The notes under the pieces: model-generated
What the model was told of the DNA's origin: nothing
The model's database searches: none
What the model saw: only the letters and a program-made list of their open reading frames with translations
Assembly: GCA_964483695.1 (NCBI GenBank)
Contig: CAZACZ010000019.1
Span: 1-42,264, forward strand
DNA: 42,264 nucleotides
Source: CAZACZ01 sp964483695
GTDB lineage: Bacteria; Deinococcota; Deinococci; Deinococcales; Trueperaceae
Direction: 5' to 3'
Translations under genes and position numbers: made by a program
Shown: piece after piece, positions 15,855-24,664 of the stretch
Layout of the letters: every line of letters begins with the position of its first letter
How positions within the stretch are numbered: position 1 is the stretch's first letter

Positions 15855-16949
15855 CTAGGCGTCCTCGCGCAGCGAGCCGTGCTCCAAGAACGTCTCGCCG
15901 TCGACGGTCACCCGGCCCTCCCGGCGCAAGTCGCAGATCAGGTCCCAGTGGATGGCGCTGTCGTTGGTACCGCCGGTCTCGACGTACGACCGTCCCAAGG
16001 CCAGATGCACCGTGCCGAGGATCTTCTCGTCGAAGAGCGTCTTCATCGTCGGCTGCCGGATGTGCGGGTTGGTGCCGATGCCGAGTTCCCCCAGGAAGCG
16101 CGCGCCTGCGTCGGTGGCGAGCTGCGCGTCGAGCACGTCCTGCCCGCGCGTGGCGCTCGCCTCCACCACCTGGCCGCGCTCGAACCGCAACCGGACACCT
16201 TCCACGCGCGCCCCGCGCACGGTGCTGGGGATGTCGAACGTCACCACGCCCTCGGCGCTGTCCTCGATCGGACTGGTGAAGACCTCGCCGGACGGCATGT
16301 TGCGCTTGCCGTCGGAGTTGGCCCAGGTGCGGCCACCGACGCGCAAGCGCAGGTCGGTGCCGGGGCCTTCGATGTGCACCTCGTCGGCGCGCGCCAGACG
16401 CTCGACCCAACGCTGCTGGCGCCGGCCCAGCTCGCGCCAGCGCGACGCCGGGTCGGCGTCGTCTAGGAACATCGCACCGAACACCAAGCGTTCGAACGCG
16501 TCGAGGCTCATGCCGGCCTCCTGCGCCGCGGCGGCGGTGGGGAAGAGCGTGCCGACCCACCGCGTACCCTCGAGCCGCTGCCGCTGCACCGCTTGGAGGC
16601 GGCGGGCGTGGCGCGCTGCGCGCGCGTGATCCGCGCCCTGCATGGTGCAGTCGTTCTCGGGCGCGTCGACGCGGACGAAGACGTCCATCCGCCGCATCTC
16701 CTCGAGCAGGACAGCCGGCTCGCTGGCGAGACGCTCGTCGGACAACAACTCGACCTGATCGAGGCGAAGTTCGGGGTACGAGAGCCGCAGGTGCGGTTCT
16801 CCGCCGGCGCGCAGCACCGCCCGCGTCAGGGCACGCGCCAGCGGCAGCGCCGCGGTGTCGACCTGGAGCATCACTTGGTCGCCCGCGCCGACCGAGGTGC
16901 AGTAGCCGACCAGCAGGTCGGCGTAGCGTTCGAGGACCGGATGGATCAT
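15855..16949 (-). CDS. M29-family aminopeptidase (AmpS/PepS/aminopeptidase T-like)
   Basis: The 364-residue protein matches the M29 metallo-aminopeptidases, dinuclear enzymes that remove N-terminal residues from peptides in the cytoplasm. Metal-ligand regions are visible: NMPSGEVFTSP with its Glu, the VHLALGRSY segment with its His, and N-D-S-A-I-H-W-D-L-I with His and Asp near the C-terminus. The family is well known from Thermus (aminopeptidase T), Bacillus and Staphylococcus. A TAGCTT 7 nt before the ATG suggests a leaderless transcript. It is divergent from the pseudouridine synthase gene with 48 bases between starts. Confidence 0.95.
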   Translation of the reverse strand: MIHPVLERYADLLVGYCTSVGAGDQVMLQVDTAALPLARALTRAVLRAGGEPHLRLSYPELRLDQVELLSDERLASEPAVLLEEMRRMDVFVRVDAPENDCTMQGADHARAARHARRLQAVQRQRLEGTRWVGTLFPTAAAAQEAGMSLDAFERLVFGAMFLDDADPASRWRELGRRQQRWVERLARADEVHIEGPGTDLRLRVGGRTWANSDGKRNMPSGEVFTSPIEDSAEGVVTFDIPSTVRGARVEGVRLRFERGQVVEASATRGQDVLDAQLATDAGARFLGELGIGTNPHIRQPTMKTLFDEKILGTVHLALGRSYVETGGTNDSAIHWDLICDLRREGRVTVDGETFLEHGSLREDA

Positions 16950-16956
16950 GGCCGCG

Positions 16957-16962
16957 AAGCTA
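16957..16962 (-). promoter_or_regulatory. Leaderless -10 box of the M29 aminopeptidase
   Basis: TAGCTT on the minus strand ends 7 nt before the ATG at 16949, the spacing of leaderless genes. No clear -35 and no Shine-Dalgarno sequence are seen. Confidence 0.45.
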
Positions 16963-16983
16963 CCACGACGTCGCGAGAGCGCC

Positions 16984-16989
16984 TATGAT
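16984..16989 (+). promoter_or_regulatory. Leaderless -10 box of the rluB-like gene
   Basis: TATGAT ends 8 nt before the ATG at 16998, with no Shine-Dalgarno between. Transcription should begin at or next to the start codon. Confidence 0.6.
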
Positions 16990-16997
16990 GGTGCGCC

Positions 16998-17768
16998 ATG
17001 CCGCGCCCCCGACGCTCCCCCGAACGCCCCGCCGTGCGCCCTCGGGCCGACGACCGTCCGGACGAGCTCGACGGCGAGCGGTTGCAGCGCCTGCTCTCCC
17101 GAGCCGGAGTCGCTAGCCGTCGCGGAGCCGAGGACCTGATCCGCGCGGGACGCGTGCGCCTGAACGGCAAGATCGCGTCCCTGGGCGACCGCGCCCGACC
17201 CGGCGACGACGTGCGGGTCGACGGCAAGGCGGTGCGGCCGGCGCGGGAGCACGTGACGTTCATGCTGCACAAGCCCCCGGGCGTGGTGAGCACGGCGCGC
17301 GACGAGCGTGGCCGGCGCACGGTGCTTGCGCTGGTGCCGCGCACCCCAGGGCTCCACCCGGTCGGCCGCCTCGACCGGGACTCCGAGGGGCTCCTGCTGC
17401 TCACGAACGACGGCGAGCTCACCCTGCGCCTGACCCACCCGCGCTACGGCGTCGACAAGGAGTACCGCGTGTGGTGCAAGCAGGGGCGCGTCGATGGCGC
17501 CGCCCTGGCGCGGCTGGTGCGCGGCGTCGCGCTGGAGGACGGCCCCGCCCGCGCGCTCGTGGCGCGGCCGGCTCCGGGGGGTGCGGTGCTGGTCCTCACC
17601 GAGGGTCGCAAACGCGAGGTGCGCCGCATGCTGCAGGCGGTCGGGTACGAGGTCGAGCGCCTGGTCCGAACCCGCGTCGGCGGCCTCGAACTGGGCACCC
17701 TGGCGCCCGGCGCCTACCGCCAAGTCGGCGAGGACGAGCTCGAACGCCTCGGGTATACTCGGCGCTGA
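16998..17768 (+). CDS. rluB: 23S rRNA pseudouridine synthase, RluB/RsuA family
   Basis: The 256-residue protein has an S4 RNA-binding domain (about 26-75) and a pseudouridine synthase domain (about 85-245). The catalytic Asp126 lies in GRLDRDSEGLLLLTNDG, the RluB/RluE/RsuA signature. RluB converts U2605 of 23S rRNA to pseudouridine in E. coli; RsuA acts on 16S rRNA. S4 plus length favours RluB-like, but target specificity cannot be read directly. A basic 20-residue N-terminal extension precedes the S4 domain. The last codons overlap a probable promoter for hpt. Confidence 0.88.
   Translation: MPRPRRSPERPAVRPRADDRPDELDGERLQRLLSRAGVASRRGAEDLIRAGRVRLNGKIASLGDRARPGDDVRVDGKAVRPAREHVTFMLHKPPGVVSTARDERGRRTVLALVPRTPGLHPVGRLDRDSEGLLLLTNDGELTLRLTHPRYGVDKEYRVWCKQGRVDGAALARLVRGVALEDGPARALVARPAPGGAVLVLTEGRKREVRRMLQAVGYEVERLVRTRVGGLELGTLAPGAYRQVGEDELERLGYTRR
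17754..17759 (+). promoter_or_regulatory. Possible -10 box for hpt
   Basis: TATACT lies in the last codons of the rluB-like gene. It would give an hpt leader of about 68 nt. No clear -35 is seen. Confidence 0.35.
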
Positions 17769-17833
17769 ACGACGCTCCGAGCGGCGTCAGTGCAACGCGG
17801 GCCAGGTTGGCTTCCGCACGAAGGGCCCACGCC

Positions 17834-18379
17834 ATGGCAACTTCCAGCATCTTCCGGGTCGGCGACGGTCCGGTGCAGATCGATCAGGACGCCATCCAGC
17901 GGCGCGTGCGCGAGCTGGGGGCGGAGATCCGCCGCGACCACGAAGGCGAGGAGCTGCACCTGATCTGCGTCCTCAACGGCGCCTTCGTGTTCATGGCCGA
18001 CCTGGTGCGGGCCATCGATCTGCCGCTCACGGTCGACTTCTTGTCGGTGTCGAGCTACGGCTCGCGCACCGAATCGAGCGGTGAGGTCCGGCTCGTGAAG
18101 GACCTCGATCAGAGCCTCAAGAACCGCCACGTCATCCTGGTCGAGGACATCGTCGACACCGGCCTGACGATGCAGTACCTGCTGCGGTACCTCGAGGGCA
18201 GGCAGCCGCTGTCGGTCAAGGTGGCCACGCTGCTGTCCAAACCGACCCGCCGGGTTGTCGAGGTCCCCATCGCCTACGTCGGCTTCGTCATCGACGACGC
18301 CTTCGTGTACGGCTACGGGCTCGACGTCGACCATCGCTACCGGAACCTGCCGTTCGTGACCAGCCAGCGCGGCGCATGA
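17834..18379 (+). CDS. hpt: Hypoxanthine phosphoribosyltransferase
   Basis: The 181-residue protein salvages hypoxanthine or guanine with PRPP to make IMP or GMP. The PRPP-binding signature VEDIVDTGLT is near residues 101-110. The flexible loop S-S-Y-G-S-R-T-E-S-S-G and C-terminal FVIDDAFVYGYGLD with YRNLP are typical of bacterial Hpt. Length is normal. The ATG at 17834 is preceded by GAAGGG about 9 nt upstream. Its stop overlaps the following M23 peptidase gene (ATGA), so the two are cotranscribed. Confidence 0.96.
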   Translation: MATSSIFRVGDGPVQIDQDAIQRRVRELGAEIRRDHEGEELHLICVLNGAFVFMADLVRAIDLPLTVDFLSVSSYGSRTESSGEVRLVKDLDQSLKNRHVILVEDIVDTGLTMQYLLRYLEGRQPLSVKVATLLSKPTRRVVEVPIAYVGFVIDDAFVYGYGLDVDHRYRNLPFVTSQRGA

Positions 18380-19536
18380 GGCGCTGGCGCCGTCCGCTGC
18401 TGACGCTGGTCGTGGTGCTGGCGGTGGTGCTGGCCGGCCTGGCGATCTCGGCTGCGATGCGTGACACCATCGCGCCCAAGCTCTACGTCGAAGCGATCGG
18501 TCGGCTGGCGGAGGAGGCGCCGTGGGAGGTCTTCGTCAGCGCCGACGAGCCGGCCACCTTCGAGCTGCGCTACGGGGCGTCCACTCGCGAGGAGATCGCG
18601 CAGGACGCCACCTTCGTCCTACCCGCGGTAGCGGGTCGAGTGGTGGCGGTGCTGCGCGCGACCGATGCGGCCGGCAACGTCGCCGAGGTGGACCTGCCGG
18701 TGATCGGGGTGCCCGCGCCACGCCTGGCGATGTCGGTCGCTTCCCACGTGCGCTCTGGCGATCCCCTGGGGGTCCGGGTGGACGTGCTCCAGGACGGGGA
18801 CGACGCCGACCTCCGCGCGCACGTCGTGGGCGTCGCGTTGACGCTCGACGGCGAGCCGGTGCCGACGCTTGCCACCGCCGGCGGTGTGAAGGCCATCGTG
18901 GCGACGCCGTTGGCGGAGCAGACGCGCACGCTTCGGGTCGAAGCGGTACTTACCGACGAGTTCGGGCGCGACGTCCGCGCCGGCGCCGACGTGCTCGTCG
19001 ACGGCCTGCCGGTGACGGTCGAGGACCTGGCGCTCGATGCCGCCACCCTAGCGGTGATCACGCCGGATGGAAGGGCGCTGGAGGCCGAGGCGTGGGAGCG
19101 CGCCTGGGCGGAGGCAGGCGTCGATCCACGCTGGAACGCTACCTTCGTCTCGCCCATCGAGGGCGTGAACACCAGCGGCTTCGCCGACGCGCGGCGCTAC
19201 GCTCCTGGAGGACCGGTGTCGTTCCACACCGGGCTCGACTTGGCCGCGCCGAGCGGCACGCCGGTGCACGCCACCAACGCCGGACGCGTGGTGATCGCCG
19301 GCACCTACCCCATCAAGGGTGGCTGGATCGCCATCGATCACGGTGGCGGCGTGATCAGCATGTACTTCCACCTCTCGAAGCTGTCGGTGGAGGTCGGGGC
19401 GGAGGTAGCCCGCGGCGACGTGATCGGTGAGGTCGGGACCACCGGCTTGTCGACCGGTCCGCACCTGCACTGGGAGATGCGGGTCCATCGGGAGCCCACC
19501 AGCCCGACGGCGTGGGTCGATCGGACGTTCCCGTGA
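18376..19536 (+). CDS. M23-family (LytM) peptidase, membrane-anchored or secreted
   Basis: The 386-residue protein starts with a basic stretch and a hydrophobic segment (about 8-27), so it is exported or anchored facing outside. Residues 30-250 form an extended beta-rich region with no recognised domain. The C-terminus is a LytM/M23 domain with zinc ligands His284 and Asp288 (FHTGLDLA) and His365, and catalytic His363 (HLHWEM). M23 enzymes cut peptide cross-links of peptidoglycan, though some are inactive activators; here the key residues are intact. ATGA overlap with hpt upstream and GTGA overlap with the amylase gene downstream indicate one operon. Confidence 0.9.
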   Translation: MRRWRRPLLTLVVVLAVVLAGLAISAAMRDTIAPKLYVEAIGRLAEEAPWEVFVSADEPATFELRYGASTREEIAQDATFVLPAVAGRVVAVLRATDAAGNVAEVDLPVIGVPAPRLAMSVASHVRSGDPLGVRVDVLQDGDDADLRAHVVGVALTLDGEPVPTLATAGGVKAIVATPLAEQTRTLRVEAVLTDEFGRDVRAGADVLVDGLPVTVEDLALDAATLAVITPDGRALEAEAWERAWAEAGVDPRWNATFVSPIEGVNTSGFADARRYAPGGPVSFHTGLDLAAPSGTPVHATNAGRVVIAGTYPIKGGWIAIDHGGGVISMYFHLSKLSVEVGAEVARGDVIGEVGTTGLSTGPHLHWEMRVHREPTSPTAWVDRTFP

Positions 19537-21200
19537 GCGGCCAAGGTGGTCCGCGGCTACGGGCGCCCCTCGCGCCGGCGCTGCGCCCGTGGCTCGTGGC
19601 GGCGGCGGTGGCCGTCACCATGCTGACGGGGGAGGCGGCGCACGTCGCGACGGCGCAAGCCCAGGCGCAGGCCACCGGCGTGCCGGTGCGTCCGTGGAGC
19701 GACCTCGTGTGGTACGAGATCTTCGTCCGCAGCTTCCAGGACTCCGACGGCGACGGCATCGGCGATCTGCAGGGCGTGCGTAGCCGGCTGCCGTACCTCG
19801 CCGAGTTGGGCGTGGGTGGCATCTGGCTCATGCCGATCCACCCCAGCCCCAGCTACCACGGCTACGACATCACCGACTACCGAGCGGTGAACCCCGATTA
19901 CGGCGACCTCGACGACCTGCGCGCGCTGCTCGACGACGCGCACGCGCTGGGGATGCGGGTGATCTTCGACTACGTCCCGAACCACACCTCCGCCCAGCAC
20001 CCGTGGTTCCAGGCCGCGTTGGCGGGAGACCCTGCCTACCGCGATACCTACGTCTGGTCGGACGACCCGCCCGACTGGCGCGGCACGGGTGGCGGCAGCG
20101 CCTGGCACCAGGTCGACGGCGGGAGCGAAGGCACCGCCCCTGGTCGGGCGTACTTGGGGTTGTTCTCGGCTTCGATGCCGGACTTGAACCACCGCAACCC
20201 GGAGGTGCGCCGCGAGCTCTTCGACGTCGCCCGCTTCTGGCTCGAGTTCGGGTTCGACGGCATGCGCGTCGACGCCATCCAGCACATCATCGAGGGCGAG
20301 GACGGCAGCATCCGCAACACCGACGCGACCTACGCCTGGGTGGCCGAGTTCGAGGCGTTCGTGCACCGCGTCCGGAGCGGCGCCTTCGTCCTGGGCGAGA
20401 CGTGGACGGAGACGCCGGCCATCGTGCGCTACCACGCCGAGGCGGACCTCGACATGTCGCTCGACTACCCGCTGTGGCGCGTGACGCTCGCCGCCATTCA
20501 GGCGCGCTCGGCCGCGGACCTGGCCTTCCAACTCGAGCAGACGCAGGCACAGTACCCGGAGGACGCGGTTCGCGGCGTGTTCCTTTCGAACCACGACCAG
20601 ACGCGGCACGCCACCCAGCTCTCCTTCCCGCGCCGCGACGAGAGGCGCTTGAAGCTGGCGGCGGCGCTGCTGCTCACCATGCCAGGCACGCCGATCCTGT
20701 ACTACGGCGAGGAGATCGGCATGCCCGACGGCCCAGGGGCCTTCGACGTCGAGAAGCGCACGCCGATGCGCTGGGAAGCGCCGGCGGCCGACGGTACCTT
20801 CGGGTTCAGTACGGCCGCGCCATGGACCGCCCCGGGCGACGCCGTGGCGGGCGTGAGCGTGGCCGAGCAGCGCGACGATCCCGCCTCGCTATGGACTACG
20901 TACCAGCGTCTGATCGCGCTGCGCGCCGCGCACCCGGCGCTGCGCCACGGCGCCACCGACGTGGTGGACGTCGGCGAGCGCGCCGTGTTGGCGCTCCACC
21001 GCACGGTCGGCGAGGACGACGTTCTGGTGCTCGCCAACCTGGCCGGTCGCACCGTCACGGTCTCGCTGGCGTCGGTGGCGTGGGAAGCCGCGCGCGACCT
21101 GCTGGACGAGGGGGCCGCGACGATCGCCGCGGGAGCGGGCGCCAGCGTCGAGCTGAGCGGCTACGAGGTGCGGCTCCTGGCGCCGGCCGGCGAACGCTGA
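19533..21200 (+). CDS. Secreted alpha-amylase-family (GH13) glycoside hydrolase
   Basis: The 555-residue protein has an N-terminal signal-like hydrophobic segment (about 20-32) ending in Ala-rich sequence, so it is exported. The GH13 TIM-barrel begins at WYEIFVRSF. A calcium-type loop DSDGDGIGD lies near 70-78. The catalytic residues are visible: nucleophile Asp247 in GMRVDAI, acid/base Glu289 in LGETW, and Asp355 in SNHDQ. A C-terminal beta domain follows. The pattern resembles oligosaccharide-acting GH13 enzymes such as oligo-1,6-glucosidases or alpha-amylases; exact specificity is not readable. I chose GTG 19533, which overlaps the M23 stop; another GTG at 19512 would add seven residues. 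Confidence 0.9.
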   Translation: MSGQGGPRLRAPLAPALRPWLVAAAVAVTMLTGEAAHVATAQAQAQATGVPVRPWSDLVWYEIFVRSFQDSDGDGIGDLQGVRSRLPYLAELGVGGIWLMPIHPSPSYHGYDITDYRAVNPDYGDLDDLRALLDDAHALGMRVIFDYVPNHTSAQHPWFQAALAGDPAYRDTYVWSDDPPDWRGTGGGSAWHQVDGGSEGTAPGRAYLGLFSASMPDLNHRNPEVRRELFDVARFWLEFGFDGMRVDAIQHIIEGEDGSIRNTDATYAWVAEFEAFVHRVRSGAFVLGETWTETPAIVRYHAEADLDMSLDYPLWRVTLAAIQARSAADLAFQLEQTQAQYPEDAVRGVFLSNHDQTRHATQLSFPRRDERRLKLAAALLLTMPGTPILYYGEEIGMPDGPGAFDVEKRTPMRWEAPAADGTFGFSTAAPWTAPGDAVAGVSVAEQRDDPASLWTTYQRLIALRAAHPALRHGATDVVDVGERAVLALHRTVGEDDVLVLANLAGRTVTVSLASVAWEAARDLLDEGAATIAAGAGASVELSGYEVRLLAPAGER

Positions 21201-21272
21201 GCGTCACGCGGACGGGCCGCCCGAGCGGAGCGCCGAGCGCCGCGACCGGAGCGCGGCGTGACGTGTCCTGGC

Positions 21273-21278
21273 TATACT
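21273..21278 (+). promoter_or_regulatory. Leaderless -10 box of trpS
   Basis: TATACT ends 8 nt before the trpS ATG. No Shine-Dalgarno sequence lies between them, so the mRNA probably begins at or next to the start codon. Confidence 0.6.
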
Positions 21279-21286
21279 TGACCACC

Positions 21287-22378
21287 ATGAACGCATCTCC
21301 CACGGGGGACGGGCCCGTTCCCCCGTCCGCTCCTCTCCCATCCACCGCCACCGACGAACGCCCGAACGGCCAGGCCGCCAAGCAGGTGCGGCCGCGCGTG
21401 TTCTCGGGCATCCAACCCACCGGCACGCTCCACCTCGGCACCTACGTCGGAGCGCTACGGCAGTGGGTCGAGAAGCAAGACGAGCGCGACAACGTCTTCT
21501 GCGTCGTCGACCTGCACGCCATCACCATCCCCGAAGCGATCGACCCGAAGCGGCTGCGCGAGCAGGTGCGCAGCGCCGCGGCGCTGTACTACGCCTCCGG
21601 CATCGACCCGGAGCGCAGCGTGGTGTTCGCCCAGTCGCACGTCCACGAGCACGCCGAGCTGGCGTGGCTGCTCAACTGCGTCACGCCGCTCGGGTGGCTC
21701 TACCGCATGACGCAGTTCAAGGCCAAGTCGGAGGGCAAGGAGAGCGTCGGCACCGGCCTGCTCGACTACCCGGTGCTGCAAGCGGCCGACATCCTGCTGT
21801 ACGACACCGACCTGGTGCCGGTCGGCGAGGACCAGGTGCAGCACATCGAACTCACGCGCGACATCGCGGTGCGCTTCAACCACCTCTTCGGCGACGTCTT
21901 CCGCTTGCCCAAGGCCATCGTGCCGCAGGTCGGCGCCCGCTTGATGGGCCTCGACGACCCCGAGGTGAAGATGTCGAAGAGCATCGCCGCCGAGCGCGGC
22001 GGGCACGCCATCAACCTGCTCGACGACGAGCGCACCGTGCGCAAGACGATCATGTCCGCGGTCACCGACTCGGGCAGGGAGGTGCGCTTCGAGCACGCCT
22101 CGGCGGGCGTACGGAACTTGCTCACCATCTTCCATGCGCTCTCGGGCCGTCCCATCGCCGACATCGAAGTCGAGTACGAGGGCGCTGGGTACGGATCGCT
22201 GAAGAAGGGCCTTGTCGAAGTCGTGATGGAGACGCTGCTGCCGCTGCAGGCGCGCTACCGCGACTACATGGAGGACCGCGACGCGCTCGACGGCTTGTTG
22301 GCCGACGGTGCCGACCGCGCGCGGCAGATCGCCCGGCCGGTGCTGCGGCGCGCCAAGGACGCCATGGGGGTCGGCTGA
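21287..22378 (+). CDS. trpS: Tryptophanyl-tRNA synthetase
   Basis: The 363-residue class I synthetase charges tRNA-Trp. A HIGH-like element, PTGTLHLG, follows the diagnostic FSGIQ. KMSKS is present as VKMSKSI. The VVDLHAIT, MTQFKAKSE and VGEDQVQHIELTRDIA regions are also conserved. An N-terminal extension of about 36 residues, rich in Pro, Ser and Thr, precedes the conserved core and is unusual; the real start could be later, but the promoter spacing supports the ATG at 21287. The stop overlaps the presumed upstream end of the next gene region. Confidence 0.97.
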   Translation: MNASPTGDGPVPPSAPLPSTATDERPNGQAAKQVRPRVFSGIQPTGTLHLGTYVGALRQWVEKQDERDNVFCVVDLHAITIPEAIDPKRLREQVRSAAALYYASGIDPERSVVFAQSHVHEHAELAWLLNCVTPLGWLYRMTQFKAKSEGKESVGTGLLDYPVLQAADILLYDTDLVPVGEDQVQHIELTRDIAVRFNHLFGDVFRLPKAIVPQVGARLMGLDDPEVKMSKSIAAERGGHAINLLDDERTVRKTIMSAVTDSGREVRFEHASAGVRNLLTIFHALSGRPIADIEVEYEGAGYGSLKKGLVEVVMETLLPLQARYRDYMEDRDALDGLLADGADRARQIARPVLRRAKDAMGVG

Positions 22379-22419
22379 GCGGGCGGGCGACCGAGGTCGG
22401 CACCACGGCGCTCGAGGCC

Positions 22420-23382
22420 GTGGCGGAGGCGGCAGGGGCGGACGCGGCAGGCCGACCCGCGGACGCGGCGGGCCGGCCCGCGCCCGTCGTGTTCCTGTTC
22501 TTGGACGGGGTCGGCCTGGGGGACGACGACCCCCTCACGAACCCGGTCGCGGCGGCGGACCTGCCGGTGCTGCGCGCGGCGGCGGGAGGTGCCGTGCACC
22601 GCTCGACGCCACCGAGGGCGGCCCCGCTGCGCGTCTTCCGGCACCTCGACGCGAGCCTCGGCTACGACGGCCTACCGCAGTCCGCCACGGGCCAGACCAC
22701 GCTTCTCACCGGCCGCAACGCCGCCGCGGCGATGGGCCGCCACTACGGGCCGTGGCCCGGGCCCACGCTGCGGCCGCTCCTCGAGCACGGCACCCTGTTC
22801 CACGACGCCCAACGGTCGGGAGGCGCGGCGTTGGCGAACGTCTACCCGCAGCGGCGCGCGGTCGACGGGGAGGCGCGTCGTTGGCGTCCGAACGCCCCAC
22901 GCGTCGCGGCGGGGGCCGCTGGGGTGCCGCTTCGCGACCTCGAGGCGTACCGCGACGGCGCGGCGGTTCCTCCGGACCTCAGCGGCGCCCTGCTGACCCG
23001 CTTCGACGCCGCGGTCCGTCCGGTCGACGCCGATGGCGTCGCCGCGGTGTTGGCGGGGATGACGCGGTGCTACCCGTTCACCTTCCTCGACGTATGGCTC
23101 ACGGACGCGTTCGGTCACGCTCAGGACGGCGCAGCGGCGCAGGCGCTGCTGGAGCGGTTCGATCGGGTGCTCGGCTCGGTGCTGGCCCAGGCGCCGGACG
23201 CCACCGTGGTGGTGACGTCGGACCACGGCAACGTCGAGGACGTGCGCACGAGGCAACACACCCGCAACCGGGTGCCGTTGCTGGCATTCGGACCGGGCGC
23301 GGCGGCGTTCGAGGAGGCCACCAGCCTGCTCGACGTCGCGCCGGCGATCCGCCGCGTCTGGCTCAGCCGCCGAACAGGATGA
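22420..23382 (+). CDS. Alkaline-phosphatase-superfamily metalloenzyme (iPGM/phosphopentomutase-like)
   Basis: The protein, about 320 residues, belongs to the superfamily of cofactor-independent phosphoglycerate mutase and phosphopentomutase. Visible elements are LFLDGVGLG (metal Asp near the N-terminus), QSATGQTTLLTG (the nucleophile position), a D-A-F-G-H metal-ligand segment, and VVTSDHGNVED followed by H-T-x-N-x-V-P. It is shorter than iPGM (about 510 residues) and its substrate is unknown to me. The start is uncertain: GTG 22420 is chosen, but GTG 22489 or a CTG overlapping the trpS stop are possible. The N-terminus encodes a 21-base tandem duplication. Its end overlaps the converging SpoIIM-like gene by 20 nt. 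Confidence 0.75.
   Translation: MAEAAGADAAGRPADAAGRPAPVVFLFLDGVGLGDDDPLTNPVAAADLPVLRAAAGGAVHRSTPPRAAPLRVFRHLDASLGYDGLPQSATGQTTLLTGRNAAAAMGRHYGPWPGPTLRPLLEHGTLFHDAQRSGGAALANVYPQRRAVDGEARRWRPNAPRVAAGAAGVPLRDLEAYRDGAAVPPDLSGALLTRFDAAVRPVDADGVAAVLAGMTRCYPFTFLDVWLTDAFGHAQDGAAAQALLERFDRVLGSVLAQAPDATVVVTSDHGNVEDVRTRQHTRNRVPLLAFGPGAAAFEEATSLLDVAPAIRRVWLSRRTG
22440..22481 (+). repeat. Two-copy 21-bp tandem repeat
   Basis: Bases 22440-22460 and 22461-22481 are near-identical (two differences) and encode two copies of an Asp-Ala-Ala-Gly-Arg-Pro-like unit. They lie at the uncertain N-terminus of the metalloenzyme gene. Confidence 0.7.
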
Positions 23383-24580
23383 CGATCAACGCCTCGTACC
23401 AGGCGCCCGCGATCAGCAGCAGCATCGCCACCGGCAGCATCGACAACAACTTGGAGAACCCGAGCGGGATGGCGCCCAGCCCCTTGCGCCACACGGTGGC
23501 CAGCAACATGCCGCCACCCGCGACGACCATGAAGTACGCGCTCAACTCGATCGCCAGCAGCCCCACCACCATGGCCAGTTCGCCGGCGTTGCCGCCGCCC
23601 AGCAGACCGAACGGGATGCCCTGGGCGAAGAACGAGAACGCGGCGAAGAGGTACGCTGGTACGCCCAGCAGCGCCGACAGGGTGAAGGTGACGGAGACCG
23701 TCACGACCACGAAGTTCTGGTAGAAGGTGGTGACCGCGGCGCGCACGACGTCGCCGCTGCCGTACGCCTCGGTGGCGCCCAGCGCCCCCACGGCGGTGGT
23801 GACTACCTGCAGCACCGCTTCCTCGCAACCTTCCGGGAGCGTCGTGCCGAACAGCGCGCCCAAGCCGAAGAAGCCGTAGAGCACGATCACCGTGGCGGTC
23901 ACCAGACGTCGGTGCTCGGCCACCGCCTTGCGCGAGGTGGCGAGCCAGCGCCGCAGCAACGACGCGCGGTTCGCCAACATCAGCAGCACCAGCAGCGTGA
24001 ACCCGACGAAGCTCCACGAAGCGGCCGGCGTCTGGAGCCAGGCGCGCACGCCGCTCAGCTCGCGGATCGAGCGGAACCCGACCTGTTCGCTCGCCCAGCC
24101 GTCGGCGGTGCGGCGCACGCGGGCCTCGACCACGTCGAGTTGGTCCACCGGCCGCACGGCGGCGTAGGTGAACACGCGCACGTCCGGATCGTCCGAAGGC
24201 TGCTCCAACCGGTCCTCGAAGCGGACCACGGTACCGGCGGGCGGCGCGGGATCGGTGAGCAGACGGGGCAGCTCGCGGCACAACTCCTCGGCATCCAGCC
24301 GCGCCAGCGCCTCGAACGACGTCGGCTCCTGCGCCAGCCACGCCTCCACCGCCTGGTCGGCCGCCATGGCCGCCGGATCGTCGGCAGACGACGCGCCGCC
24401 GCCATCGGGCGTACCGCCCGCTGCTCCCTCGGCGGCCACGTCGGCCGCGCCGACCGGCGGGCCGACGGGAGCGCCCTCTTGCGCCACGGCGAACGCGCCA
24501 AGGAACATGGCGAGCGCGAACGACAGCAGGAGCGTGGGCCGAAGACGGCGGTGCGAACGGATGGAGGGTGGCTTCTGCAT
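23363..24580 (-). CDS. SpoIIM-like membrane protein
   Basis: The 405-residue protein has a signal-like N-terminus ending near AVAQ, a low-complexity Gly/Ala/Pro linker, and a soluble region (about 75-185) that may be a lipocalin- or NTF2-like fold. Six or so hydrophobic segments follow. The C-terminal FTLSALLGVPAYLFA...IPFGLLGG...ELSAYFMVVAGG pattern resembles the stage II sporulation protein M family, which in non-sporulating bacteria is a widespread membrane protein of unknown role. No sporulation is implied. The ATG at 24580 is supported by GGAGACG directly upstream; a longer frame lacks such support. A TATGCT at 24621-24626 may be the -10. Family assignment is moderate. Confidence 0.6.
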   Translation of the reverse strand: MQKPPSIRSHRRLRPTLLLSFALAMFLGAFAVAQEGAPVGPPVGAADVAAEGAAGGTPDGGGASSADDPAAMAADQAVEAWLAQEPTSFEALARLDAEELCRELPRLLTDPAPPAGTVVRFEDRLEQPSDDPDVRVFTYAAVRPVDQLDVVEARVRRTADGWASEQVGFRSIRELSGVRAWLQTPAASWSFVGFTLLVLLMLANRASLLRRWLATSRKAVAEHRRLVTATVIVLYGFFGLGALFGTTLPEGCEEAVLQVVTTAVGALGATEAYGSGDVVRAAVTTFYQNFVVVTVSVTFTLSALLGVPAYLFAAFSFFAQGIPFGLLGGGNAGELAMVVGLLAIELSAYFMVVAGGGMLLATVWRKGLGAIPLGFSKLLSMLPVAMLLLIAGAWYEALIVILFGG

Positions 24581-24620
24581 CGTCTCCTCGAGGCGGCCCC
24601 GGTGGGCGCGAAACTCCGCC

Positions 24621-24626
24621 AGCATA
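24621..24626 (-). promoter_or_regulatory. Possible -10 box of the SpoIIM-like gene
   Basis: TATGCT on the minus strand would give a leader of about 30 nt that includes the GGAGACG ribosome binding site. The divergent HD-domain gene has its own TAGACT at 24654-24659. Confidence 0.4.
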
Positions 24627-24664
24627 CCGCGCGCTTCACGCTCCTCACCCCGGTAGACTGGCCG

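Noticed and set aside
23363..24580. Evidence of sporulation from a SpoIIM-like gene
   Set aside because: SpoIIM-family proteins occur in many non-sporulating bacteria, the match is moderate, and no other sporulation gene is present.
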